Part shown: positions 40,450 through 51,664 of the stretch, piece by piece
Layout of the letters: every line of letters begins with the position of its first letter
How positions within the stretch are numbered: the first letter of the stretch is position 1
Assembly: GCF_036373705.1 (NCBI RefSeq)
Contig: NC_089857.1
Location: 34,606,784 to 34,670,783, forward strand
Length of the DNA stretch: 64,000 bases
Direction of reading: 5' to 3'
Source of the DNA: Amia ocellicauda
Lineage: Eukaryota; Chordata; Actinopteri; Amiiformes; Amiidae
Position numbers and translations under genes: made by a program
Notes under the pieces: model-generated
Databases searched by the model: none
The model's input: the letters and a program-made list of their open reading frames with translations, nothing else
Told to the model about the DNA's origin: nothing

Positions 40450-43400
40450 CTTTGGGAGAGAAGAAACAAGTGTATGTTTGTTAAGAAAAACAAAAGGGCA
40501 TCTTTACACTCGTACCCCAAATGAAAATTAATTTTAAAAGACGCTATACATTAAGTATTTTATATGTTATATGGCGATCATTTACAGCTATTTTTATCAC
40601 AACTCTGAACACAGGCTTATTGGATCAGCCCAGTCATTCTTGTTGTTTGTCCTGGTCTTCTGGTTTTCACTCCAACCGAGTGTTAATGACTTGATGGAAC
40701 ACGTTATTGAGATAATTGGAGTAAATGACTGTTTGTTTCAGGGTCTTTAGCCAGTGCAGATTTTAAATTGTCCAGCAATCCTACATGGCTCTGTCTCTCT
40801 AATACCAGCAGAAACAAAGGCTGGGATTAAATCAAAACTTTGATCCCCTGCTAATATAAAACTACAGAACTGTACTCAGTTGCGGCTTCATTTTTAGTAA
40901 GATGCCACTTATTTCCAATCATAACTGTAACCACTATGATGTACAGGTTTGTAGTTATCTATTAGCGGGTGGGTCAAAGTTTTGATTTAATCCGGCCCAA
41001 AGTCAATAACAGATACTATACTATCTGAATGAAATAAAACTGTGAGTGACACTGAATGTGCCATACTGGACATAAAACACAAATTAGGGTTACCAGTACA
41101 CATAGGCTTTTGTTAAGATTAGAGTTGGTTTTCTTCTGGGTTAACTGGGTTTAGATTTGTATGGGCCTGGCTTTAAACTTAAAACATAAATATGCCAGCA
41201 TTTTCACAAACTTAATTACTTTGATAGTATTGTATTTATTTATGCTTTGTAGAATTGTATCATCTCCAATCACCTCAATCATACCATGTGAGCGGATGAA
41301 TAACCTGAATAGCACAACTGTTAAATTAAAGTTTGCTAAGGTAACTGCATTGAATACGTAGAACAGCAGTGATGTCATAAAGAGCCTGAATATTAGATTG
41401 GCATATTGTCTATCTAATGGGATGCTCCGCTTAACAGACATATACCAATTGAGTAACAAATGGTCTCATAAACGTAATATTCGAGAATCTTAGTATAAGA
41501 GTGAATTAAGAAGACTCTGGAAATTCCACAAAAACACTTCAGTGCAAGTTGGCCCAAAATCTGTTTTGAAATAGCTCATCTAAAGAAGAGAGGTCTTTGC
41601 CAACAGAACTCTTTCACAGTTTATTCAACAGTTATAATAAATATATGAGTCAGCAGGGGTAGGTCCAAACAGTCATAGAAGAGTTGTATTTCTGATATTT
41701 ACAGGAGCTCTTTATTTTATGTTGAATATAGTTCATGTGTCATATAGTTTCAGTACCAGATCAACTTTTACAAATGAAAATAGACAACAACACGAAACAG
41801 TCAGACACCAAATAAGAATATCAAAACAAAGCAGAAAATATTATAGCGTTATCGGTACAGTGCTTAACTTTGCATGGGAATTTGGTTGAAAGAAAAAATA
41901 AACACTTAAGGAGTATTAATGCTCAATGCAATGCTTCTCTAAATACATCCATACAACTAGTTGAATTAGAACTATCATTCTCTATTCAGGTCAGATCATG
42001 AAAGACTTAGATACAAATTTAAAAATATCTTAATTTTTCAATCAATTGATTCAGTTATACAGTTGTTACCTTTTTACAATTTCCATCTGTCCAATATAGT
42101 GAATATTATTCCTTCTTATCGGGTCTTTTGTTGTATCATGTTTTATTAGTTAAGTCCAAAATGATCCCGATTAATTAAATTACGAAACTTGCAACGAATG
42201 TGTCTGAATGCGTGCCAAAATTCAAGCAAACAAACAAACAAAAGAAGGATGAGCAGTGGACCTGGTACAGCGTGTTTCTTTCTGAAGTCCACCAGTGTTT
42301 CATGATACAGTGCTTGATTAGGAGCTTCATATCTCATTCCAAAAAAGGCAGGGTTGGTATGTTGCTATTTCAAGATTGTTTTTTAATGTTGTTATCCTTA
42401 CACATTGGCAAGGGATCACAGGCACAATCACGTGATTTTCTATTAATTTCTCACTCTGTTCAGATTGCCTCCCAAAGTATATTGATGTAACTTTTGTAGT
42501 GTATAATCTATTGGTTTTAGTTCAATTTATGTAGGACTCATTCTGTATATTGTTCTTAATTTGACTTACTGTAATATTGTGTAATGTTTTGGTGATAAGT
42601 GTTGTTGTTTTCTTGTGTGTGACTACTGTAAGTTTGCTGGTAATGGCATCTAATACATACATACATACATAAATAGTATGATGTGCTTCACTATTCATAC
42701 CTGCTGGACATTGGGACAATTGTTTCAATTAGAAAATGACTCTCCCTTGATGTGAATAGAGAAGTAGAGTCAAATAAAACCCTAAGAGAGATCAGGATAA
42801 ATGAGGTGGAGGTGCTAAAGGGACTAGCAGAATTAAAAACAAACAAATCACATAGGCCAGATGGTATATTTCCAAGAAATTAGGTACATTATTTATAGGC
42901 CCCTAACTCAAATATTCCAAATGACACTACAACGGGGGATGTGCCAACTAACTGGAAGATGGCAAATGTCATACCAATCCACAAGAAAGGGGACAAAACT
43001 GAGCCAGGAAATTACAGACCAATCAGTCTCACCTGCACTACTTGTAAAATGTTGGAAAACATTATTAGTCAGAAAATAGAGGAGCATCTTAATGAAAAAC
43101 ATATTCTTGGAGATAGTCAACATGGGTTTAGACGAGGCAGATCATGTCTTACTAATTTATTAGAATTTTTTGAACATGCAAAGCATATGATATGTTATAC
43201 TTAGATTTTCAAAAAGCTTTTGATAAGGTTCCACACCAAAGACTGATCCTCAAATTGGAAGCTGTAGGCATTCAGGGTAATGTAAGTAGATGGATTATGA
43301 ACTGGTTGATGTACAGGAAACAGAGGGTGTTGATTAGAGGAGTCACTTCTAACTGGAGTGAGGTTGTTAGTGGAGATCCACAGGGATCAGTACTAGGGCC

Positions 43401-46400
43401 TTTGCTTTTTCTAATCTATATTAATGATCTGGACTCTGGGATAGTTTGCAAACTTGTCAAATTCACAGATGATACTAAAATAGGTGGCTCAACAGATACC
43501 ATCTCAGTAGCACAGATTACTCAAAGGGACTTGGATACTATTCAGTTGTGGGCTGACACCTGGCAAATGAAATTCAATGTGGACAAGTGCAAGGTAATAC
43601 ATGTAGGTAACAAAAATGTCCACTATAATTACACTATGGGAGGAATAGAACTGGATGAAGTAACACATGAGAAAGATCTAGGAGTCTATGTGGACTCCTC
43701 ACTTTCTCCATCAAAACAATGTGGGGAAGCAATAAAAAAGGCAAACAGGATGTTAGGGTATATTGTCAAAAGTGCAGAATTGAGAACAAGGGCAGTGATG
43801 TTCAGACTGTACAATGCACTAGTTAGAGCTCATCTGGATACTGTGGACAGTTCTGGGCTCCACACTTCAAGAAAGATATCGCTGCTCTAGAGGCAGTTCA
43901 GAGGAGAGCAATCAGACTTATTCCAGGTCTGAAGGGAATGTCCTACTGAGAGACTGAGGAACTGAACCTTTTCACCCTGGACCAGAGGAGACTACGTGGG
44001 GACTTGATTCAAGTCTTCAAAATCATGAATGGCATCGACCATCAAACCAGAGGAGCTTTTCCAGATCAGCAGGGACACAAATGGAAATTGGGCTTCAAGG
44101 CATTCAAGATAGAAAACAGGAGACACTTCTTCACACAGAGAGTTGTCACAATCTGGAACAAACTCCCCAGCGATGTGGTTGAAGCTGAAAATTTGGGAAC
44201 ATTTAAAAATAGACTGGATAGGATCCTTGGATCACTTAGTTACTAATGGACACCAAACGACCATGATGGGTCGAATGGCCTCCTCTCATTTGTAATCTTT
44301 CTTATGTTCTTATGTACTGGAAACCTGCCCTTTTGTAATCACTGTGTGGTTCAGAGCACATTCCTGTCCTGTACAAATGAGGACAACCTGATAACAGAAT
44401 TTATGTCACTAGCAAATTAGGAACATATGCTTACAAACTCCATATTTAATCTTAGCATCTGCTAATCCCAAACTATATTCCTGTATTATGCATTTTCAGA
44501 ATTTACACCGTATGGATCAGGGGATGTTTCTCAGATAAAATGGTGCTATCTGTTATTCAAATCAGAAGAGAGCTCTGCAATAAATTCACAACTGTAACTG
44601 ACCCCAGGTTATCAAATGTCAGTTCAGCCACAAGTGAGAACAAGCACAGTGAACAGTGCACAACCAACTCAATTGGTTTTTGATATTGGTTTTATAAAAA
44701 GGTGTAGCTTGCAATTCAGGTGTATATAGTGTAAACAGAATGGCTCCTCTATTTTATGAGATTATTACTTATTTGTCAGTTGTTCACCAAGTTTCTATTC
44801 AGGTATACACCTAGTTGATTATGGAATGTCATGTGCTGGAGTAACACAGCCCCCAGCATGTTTGACCTCCTGATTTATATGCCAGGGAGTCTCCTTTCAT
44901 TCATCAAAGCACATTCTTTCAATGGTCATTCCTCATCACTCAAACCTGACACAGCATTCCAGAGGGATACTACCGTAGCTTAAGCAGGTTACCAAAACCT
45001 AGCAGTGTCTTATCTTGGCCCCCAGAATTTGATGCTGGTATCTATCTCTCTTGATTACTACAGACAGAGCTAAATCACAACTAGAACTTGGCAGATGAGT
45101 TAGTGTTAACACAAGTCAGACAAAGCATGATTTATGCCACTTTTCATACAAATATCTGCAGATATCTTAAACAAAACGGCAATAACTGCTATAATGTAAA
45201 TATTGTCCTTTAATATTAAATTTGTTTTTATACACATTTTGTATTTCCTGTTGTTCATAATGAAAACAGAAAGTTTAAAAAGAAACGTATGTTCATCTCA
45301 AGGCTCAAAAGCACGCTATTTCGCTTCCAGTTGGACACTCCAAAGTATTCGAGTGGAGAGAATTACAAATCATATTAAACATATGGTAACAGTTAAGTGG
45401 AAGAAAAACTAGACAACCCATTAAACTATCCCAGCTTTTAGAAATGATTCCAAAGAACCTCTCATTTACTCTGACTATTAACATAAAATAATACAAAAAT
45501 AATAACAAGCCCAATAAAGTAGACTATTTAATCACATAAAGAGAGGGATTATTGTACCAGGATTGAATAAATAATCTGGCTTTCAGGATGCAACTTAAAT
45601 ATAAAGCTCATAACCTAAATCTAACACAGATACCACTAAGAGTTGGCTGCAATACTTGGAATCCAGGATTCTCACTGGCTAAAGACAAACCCAACAAATT
45701 AATCTGTTTAAAGTTTATTTAATTTAATTGACTTAAGATACATTCAAAAGAGCATTCAAGGTACAACACCAACTTTCTTTTGGCTCCAAATGGATGTTAC
45801 TTGTGTAATATCTATGTATTTGATACCATATTAGTATTAAAAGGAGGAACCAGTTTGCTGATTCTTTACTTACAGGTTGAATGTTGTACATACATAAAGG
45901 ATAAGGAGGAAGGTAGTCCATTGCATAAGTAGTGTTCAAGTCACTGAAAGACAAATTCTTCATGTCAGATTCATAATAATAGAAAACACTGACAATCTCA
46001 ACCTTTAGTTCACTTAGAGCGGTTTCTCAGTGACTACAGAAAATATAAAATGAAGAGCAGTGTTTTCAATATTTTCATCAAAATAAAAAAAAATGTTCAT
46101 CATAAAAAAGAAGACAACAAACAAAGACTGAAATAAAGCATAAAGCCACCAGTCTTCCCCACCAGTTTTGCTCTGTACCAATATATTAATAGAAGAACCA
46201 ATTATATCCTATACAGTAAGTTAACTTTACCGCAAACACTTTTCCTGAAGTTTCAGTTACTTTCAGTTACTGTTTAACCTTTAGTTATGGTACTTCTCTT
46301 TTTCCCATGCAGGGTTTTATGATTCAGTTGTTCAAGTCATTAGAATATGTTGGACAAAGGTGTCTGCTAAGAAATAAATAATAATAAATAATAATGTTAT

Positions 46401-49400
46401 AGCATTATTTTGCTACTGGGGCAACCACACATGAATAAATTGCATAAAACCTTTTTCATCGGGTGCTCCTTCTCTCACACTTCAGCAGAAAATAAACCTC
46501 CTTGACTGACGTTGCCAACTTGCAATGTTGACTATTTGCATGAAACTTCCCCCAGACGGTATTTACAGCTGGCACTTTATTTGGGAAATAGTTTTAACTA
46601 AGAAACCTCAGGAAATCCTAATTTTTTCCACACTGTGGTTCCATCTGTTATGCAACCTGATATAGACCTAGGGCCGGATTAAATCAAAACGCTGACCCAC
46701 CAGCTAATATAAAACTACAGAAATGTACTCAGTTGCGGCTTTATTTTGAGTAAGTTGCCACTTTCTTCTAAGCAGAAATGTAACCACTATGATGTATAGG
46801 TTTGTAGTTTGCTATTAGCAGGTGGGTCAAAGTTTTGATTTAATCCAGGGACCAGTTTCTTTTTTAAAACAGTTTTCTTGAAAATGTGCTAATCATTTGC
46901 TAAAAAATCAAGATCAACAGTGAAATAGTTTAATTAATACACTACCAGTCAATTTCTAATAGCTCTTCAAATATACTGTAAAATCTATGTTTACACACCC
47001 CACTTTAGACCCTACCCATGTAAACCTAATCTGTTACCTTGACTTATTTTGCAGGGCTAGTATCAGTGCAACATGTATTCATATTGTACATCTGCCATAG
47101 AATGTTGAAAAACAGAGAAAGTGATTTGTTAAACTGACCTAATTCTCTTTTGATTAAAGCAAAATGTCAAAGAAAGTCCAAAACAAAGATCTGAACACGT
47201 TATTGTTTTTAATGAAGAAACTGTGAATTGCATCATATTGTTTTAAATGCATCAAACATGTATGTTATATATAATTATTGTTAGCTTTAATTATTATTAT
47301 TTTTTTACTGTTGATCAGAGTTTTTTTGATACCAATATCATTCCAGGCAATTCAGTATTGGGCTGTGATATTAACTGACAGTTATAACTGATCTTATGCC
47401 ACATTTAGAAAGCCATTTTCTGCATCTGAAGTCTGGGAATAATTAATAGTTTTAATATGCTTGTCTTCCTATGAAATGGCCCTTAAAGTACATTACGCAG
47501 CTCCACCAAACGGTACAAAGCAGTACTGCACCAAAGGTTACTCACTTCACTTTGCAAACAACCCATACTGAAGAGAATCTCATCAGAACATAATACTGAA
47601 TGCCTATATCTACAGCATCCTGGGATACTGATATCTGCATGAGCCATTTGTTCACTGGATAAATGGAGAAAAGGCCTGTATTTGAGACCTCGTTTTAAAG
47701 TACAGATTCAGAATACTTGCATCTTATTGTGACCAGGAGGATGACATGGCAATACTGCCTCAAAGCCTGTTCTCGGGCGCCACGTTTCCCTGTAGAACAC
47801 AAATTACATCTGGGTAAACATATAAACTTCTAGAAATGTCCTAATGAAATAGCGTACATGTGAACTGGAGTATGTGCACCCCTTTCATATTAGAATTATG
47901 TTTAGAAGCACATTTTGCCTTGTAACTCATTTTGATAATGATGTTAGAAGGTGCCTCTCACTATCTTTTGTTTTAAGGAGTGCTTTTAAGTTTTAAGATC
48001 AGGATTTATGTGTGCTTTACCATGGTGCAGTTTAACTTCCTCTGTATATGGGTTTCAAGATTAGCATTAGAGCTCAGGCATATTGAAAGGACATGAAATA
48101 TATATATTTTTAATTCAGCAAAACTGAATAATTTATCTAAACCTCAAAGACTATAAAGTGAGTAAAAGTTTTATTCATTATATTATGTTAAGGCCCAGAC
48201 CCAATCAAAAGTTTGATTCACTCGCCAAAGGCAAATTGCAATTACAATACTTGAGTGCAGTGCTTATAATTTACAACTGCAACATGTTGGATGTATTTAT
48301 CTAGTCCACAATACACAGAAGTTTTGGTCTATAGCAATGCACATATCCAAACCATTTTGCTTTACTTTTCTGTCCATAACATTACAATGATAAGAGTCTA
48401 ATTATCATTAATGTTAATTAAGTGGACAGACATTTATATTTTTTAATTTTGCTTCAGACATCATAGTTGGTACTTAACATTATGTAATTTAGTAGTTATC
48501 TATTGTCAGCTTTTTAAATTAAAGTACTAATCAACTAATAAGTTGCATGAAAAACAGTTAGGCCTACCTGTCAAAGTTAATAGAAAGAAGGTTGTCTGTC
48601 TTTAGCAGTGGTTTAGGGGTCTCTCTGATCTCATAATCCTTCTTTATGAAGTACTGAGATAGCTGTGCCTCACTTGTGGTGCCCCAGTCCTGAAAAAAAT
48701 GACTACATGCATTAGTAAACAAACGTAAAAATAAGCACAACTCTATGATCCATGACCTATGCTTCCATCTGCCATTGACTATCACTGTATTTGCATGTTC
48801 TATTATTACTTTTACAGAATATTCAGCACTTTAAATACATATTCGTTAAGTGTTTGCATAAAAGAAAATTATGCTTTCTTTCATTATCTTCAGCAAAACA
48901 AAATTAAAATGAGTGGCCTCTTCAGAAGCATTCACGTTATTTGAAGACAGTTCTTTTCAAAGTTTCTTTGGATGAGTTAAATAAAGCCGCATGCTCTGAA
49001 AATGTGTCTAGACATACTGAGGGTTATTGAAGCACAGATGGATTTTTATTTTCATAACAAACATGATGAATCCAGAAAAATTGTTCTATGGTATTATACT
49101 GTGAAAATGCCATATTTAGGAGTGTCATGGCAAAGGAGGTACTCATATACTTTTCTTATGAACACATTTCAGGTTTTTATTTTAATGTATTTGTTTTCTC
49201 ACCCCCCATTTTTTCTACATTGAAAGTGGAGTATGTTGTGTAAATCAAGGGGAAAACAAAGTCTTATTTAAATGCATCACAATTTCAGGTTGTAACACAA
49301 CAAAATTAAAAAAAGTTCAATGGGGTGAATATTTCCTATAGCGACTGTAGGAGTCAGTGTGTTAAACTATATCAATAGTAATTTTACAGTATAGCATAGG

Positions 49401-50148
49401 CCTAATATTTAACATATTTTGAGACCTGTGGTCCTCCTGCATTACAGTGACACAGAAATGTCCATGACATACATTACGTCTCAACATTTTGATTTTCATA
49501 TCTACATATTAATCTTTCTGCTACTATCTGAGATCAAAACCATTCACTGACCCACTGTATCACCAAATCATTTACTAATGACTTTAATTTTGTTTTAGGG
49601 TAGTCTACTTGAAAATATGTACAGTCCTTACAGCACTGATAGTGTTTCCAAGATGTCTGTAAGTAGAGTGATGTAAATGTTTTTTCCCCAGGGGGCAGGC
49701 TGCCAGGTCATAGTCTTTGGGCTCAGCCTCTCGGCTCTGATGCCTTGATGGAGAAAAAAGAACAAAAAAAAAACAAAAAAAACATGGCCATGATAACTTT
49801 GTACAAAGTACATATACCACTAATCTTTCATTAATTAAAGGAAGTATGTTCTCTTAAATTATATGCACCTGTTGGGTATACAATTGGTGAATATTTAGAG
49901 TGATGCCACTGACAAATACACTGCACCAACTTTAGAAATGTATCTGCAGCTAAAATAGAACAATAATGAAATAGGCTACTCAAGTTTTAGATTGTGTAAG
50001 GCCACGTCCTAATGAACACTGTGATATACCTGTATAGGTAAATAAGTCAAAAGCTAAACGTTCATTATTGTAATACTTACAATATATCACGTTACAGTTC
50101 AAATAATGCTTACCAGTTTGACACAAGAGTGGGTCTGCTGTAATACAT
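40252..50148 (-). CDS. cfap95: CFAP95 (C9orf135), cilia- and flagella-associated protein 95 (five coding exons, 178 aa)
   Basis: CFAP95 is known as a protein inside ciliary doublet microtubules. Coding exons in transcript order: 50114-50148, 49632-49743, 48568-48689, 45874-45943 and 40252-40449, totalling 537 nt including TAA, all phases compatible. Matching blocks against remembered human C9orf135: [49 protein letters not shown] and [17 protein letters not shown]. The human protein has about 50 more N-terminal residues; here the first recognised exon opens with an in-frame ATG (50148) and I found no upstream exon, so the start is the weakest point. A stop lies in frame about 60 nt upstream of this ATG. 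The gene is head-to-head with PTAR1, and the RFX-like sites at 50533-50566 lie upstream. Confidence 0.87.
40636..40760. mobile_element. MITE end fragment
   Basis: GTCCTGGTCTTCTGGTTTTCACTCCAACCGAG followed by TTAATGACTTGATGGAAC resembles the left half of small fold-back elements like the one at 54063-54236. The inverted partner is not clear. Confidence 0.3.
40819..40998. mobile_element. 180-bp MITE, copy A
   Basis: The inverted ends GGATTAAATCAAAACTTTGA.CC and the matching GG.TCAAAGTTTTGATTTAATCC enclose an interior with AAAACTACAGAA.TGTACTCAGTTGCGGCTT and GTAACCACTATGATGTA. A second copy with the same interior and length is at 46671-46850. Both lie in CFAP95 intron 4 (40450-45873) or intron 3 (45944-48567). 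Non-coding. Confidence 0.85.
42740..44315 (+). mobile_element. CR1/L2-type LINE, 5'-truncated, antisense in CFAP95 intron 4
   Basis: The element keeps most of the reverse-transcriptase region and the 3' end. It opens within [15 protein letters not shown], passes through the RT core, and ends with GACCATGATGGGTCGAATGG and a short TTCTTATG tandem tail at 44297-44315 in place of poly-A. Such 3' microsatellite tails are typical of CR1/L2-group elements. No ORF1 or endonuclease sequence precedes it, so it was truncated on insertion. Confidence 0.85.
42941..44246 (+). pseudogene. LINE reverse transcriptase, frame-broken
   Basis: Three consecutive frames (42941-43204, 43192-43890, 44004-44246) together cover the [71 protein letters not shown] and the post-RT region [11 protein letters not shown]. 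Frameshifts lie near 43190 and 43840, with a stop near 43948. The catalytic box reads FTDDTKI at 43462-43482, where an alanine normally precedes the two aspartates. The copy is inactive. Confidence 0.88.
46671..46850. mobile_element. 180-bp MITE, copy B
   Basis: Same element as copy A at 40819-40998, with arms 46671-46709 and 46813-46850 and a near-identical interior in the same orientation. The target duplication is not clear. Confidence 0.85.
48193..48310. mobile_element. Possible divergent relative of the 180-bp MITE
   Basis: GGCCCAGACCCAATCAAAAGTTTGATTCACTCGCC resembles the left arm of the copies at 40819 and 46671, but the interior differs and the right arm is not found. Tentative. Confidence 0.3.
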
Positions 50149-50532
50149 GTGGATTGATGAAAAGTTGAAGTGCTCTTTATTTTTATAAAAATGCGGGTTT
50201 AATTAGACCGACAGCGTTGTATAACACTTCACTTTAATCTGACTCTTGTCTTTCTTCACTCCCGATGCATTGTGTCTTCCCCACTTTTACAGCATCACCT
50301 ATTGTGCACGGCACATAGTAACCACACACAGTCCGCCGCATCTCGACCAACTTGCTCCAGACAAGTTTTCTGAATCCGCTGTAAAAGTAGTGCTTGGGCT
50401 GCCTCCTTGCACAGCACGTTTTGCGTTCATTTCTTTTTTGATCTAAATATCAAATATAAAGCTTTGTATTCATTAAAATGGGATGTAATTAGAGTTGCAT
50501 GAATGTATGGCTGTAAAAACAAAATAGATCTA

Positions 50533-50566
50533 GTTGCTATGAACTCGCAGCAGTTACCAAGGCGCA
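50533..50566. promoter_or_regulatory. Pair of RFX X-box-like sites upstream of CFAP95
   Basis: GTTGCTATGAACTC (50533-50546) and GTTACCAAGGCGCA (50553-50566) resemble the RFX consensus GYYNCCNNRGNRAC; the second matches 12 of 14 positions by my count. RFX factors drive ciliary genes and CFAP95 is ciliary. They lie about 390-420 bp upstream of the CFAP95 ATG and about 1.1 kb from PTAR1. Confidence 0.4.
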
Positions 50567-51509
50567 CCACTGAATGTTACTGTACTAGTATCACTGATCC
50601 TTAGATCGAGTGCCTGTAGCGCAGATGCCCGCAGTTCTGCGCGGATCTGCGCGGCTCCACCAATGGGATCGCTGGGATTCTGCGCCACAAGAACCCAACC
50701 AGTATTTCACACTAACTAGAAATTGTCAATGATATAACCAGTATCCTACCATAGAAATGATAAATATTAAATAATATATTATGCAAACGTATTGTCAGGT
50801 GCAAAGCATTTTGAAATACATTACATTCTAGATAATCTTACTAAAAAGATCTGTTCGAAACCAGGTTTAAATTCACACAACCTAGAATAACCTGCTCTGT
50901 TTCTACAGGAGAATATTGTGTGTCTGTGAGATGTATGGTTAGAAAATGTTATTAAATGATTTTCAGGTTGTGTCTTCACTGTCCTGCCTGCTCTGACTAG
51001 TGCTATAGCATTTAATAATCCTTAAAAAAGTCCTCACCATTGCACAAGTTGAACTAGGCCATTAAGATCCATTTAAATAAAACAGAGGGATGCCTTAACG
51101 TATTCAGCTTGCAAATATGCGTTTGTCATGGGCCGAGCAGTATTAAAAACTGCAGGCTGACGTGCAATATAATATTAATACATAAATAATAATAAATGCC
51201 TTGTGTAACAACAGGGAAGACAAATTATACATTACTATGCCAAAATATATTGTGAGATAAGAATAGTAGCCTATATAGTCCAATATAATACATACCAAGG
51301 GGAATTATGCTAAATCTCCTCTTCTAATTTACATAGTTGTCAATCTGTGATTAAACACAAAGTGAATTTAAATATTAATGCATAACAACCTGAGTATTTA
51401 CTATTAACGTGAGATATTAAATATTACAAAAACTGAATGACATATTCTGATTAAATCTGATCGTCTTTCAATCGTTCCCAAACTCTTTGAAAAGCGTGCA
51501 TTTGTGTAC

Positions 51510-51510
<1 letters not shown>

Positions 51511-51550
<40 letters not shown>
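51511..51550. repeat. (GTT)13 microsatellite
   Basis: A 40-nt perfect GTT run about 115 bp upstream of the PTAR1 start codon, so probably in or just outside its 5' UTR. The minus-strand frame across it reads as poly-Thr and is not real. Confidence 0.97.
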
Positions 51551-51551
<1 letters not shown>

Positions 51552-51664
51552 GCTGCCTGGCCTCTCTGCACACTTCCCGTGACCTCGGCGTGACCCGGAT
51601 CTAGTTAGATGGGCTGGTGACATCATCAGCGCCGCTCTGAAAAAATAAAAATACAATTAAAAAA

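Larger units (their letters stand above)
50149..51664. promoter_or_regulatory. Bidirectional intergenic region between CFAP95 and PTAR1
   Basis: The two genes start in opposite directions 1.5 kb apart. A GC-richer patch at 50600-50700 (TCTGCGCGGATCTGCGCGGC and a CCAAT at 50660) is nearer CFAP95. Another at 51550-51640, with TGACCTCGGCGTGACC and a CRE/AP1-like TGACATCA at 51618-51625, is nearer PTAR1 and is its probable core promoter. No transcript start is visible. Confidence 0.45.

Noticed and set aside
50246..50446. CFAP95 upstream exon candidate, either strand
   Set aside because: No frame shows similarity to the human N-terminus and no fitting donor was seen.
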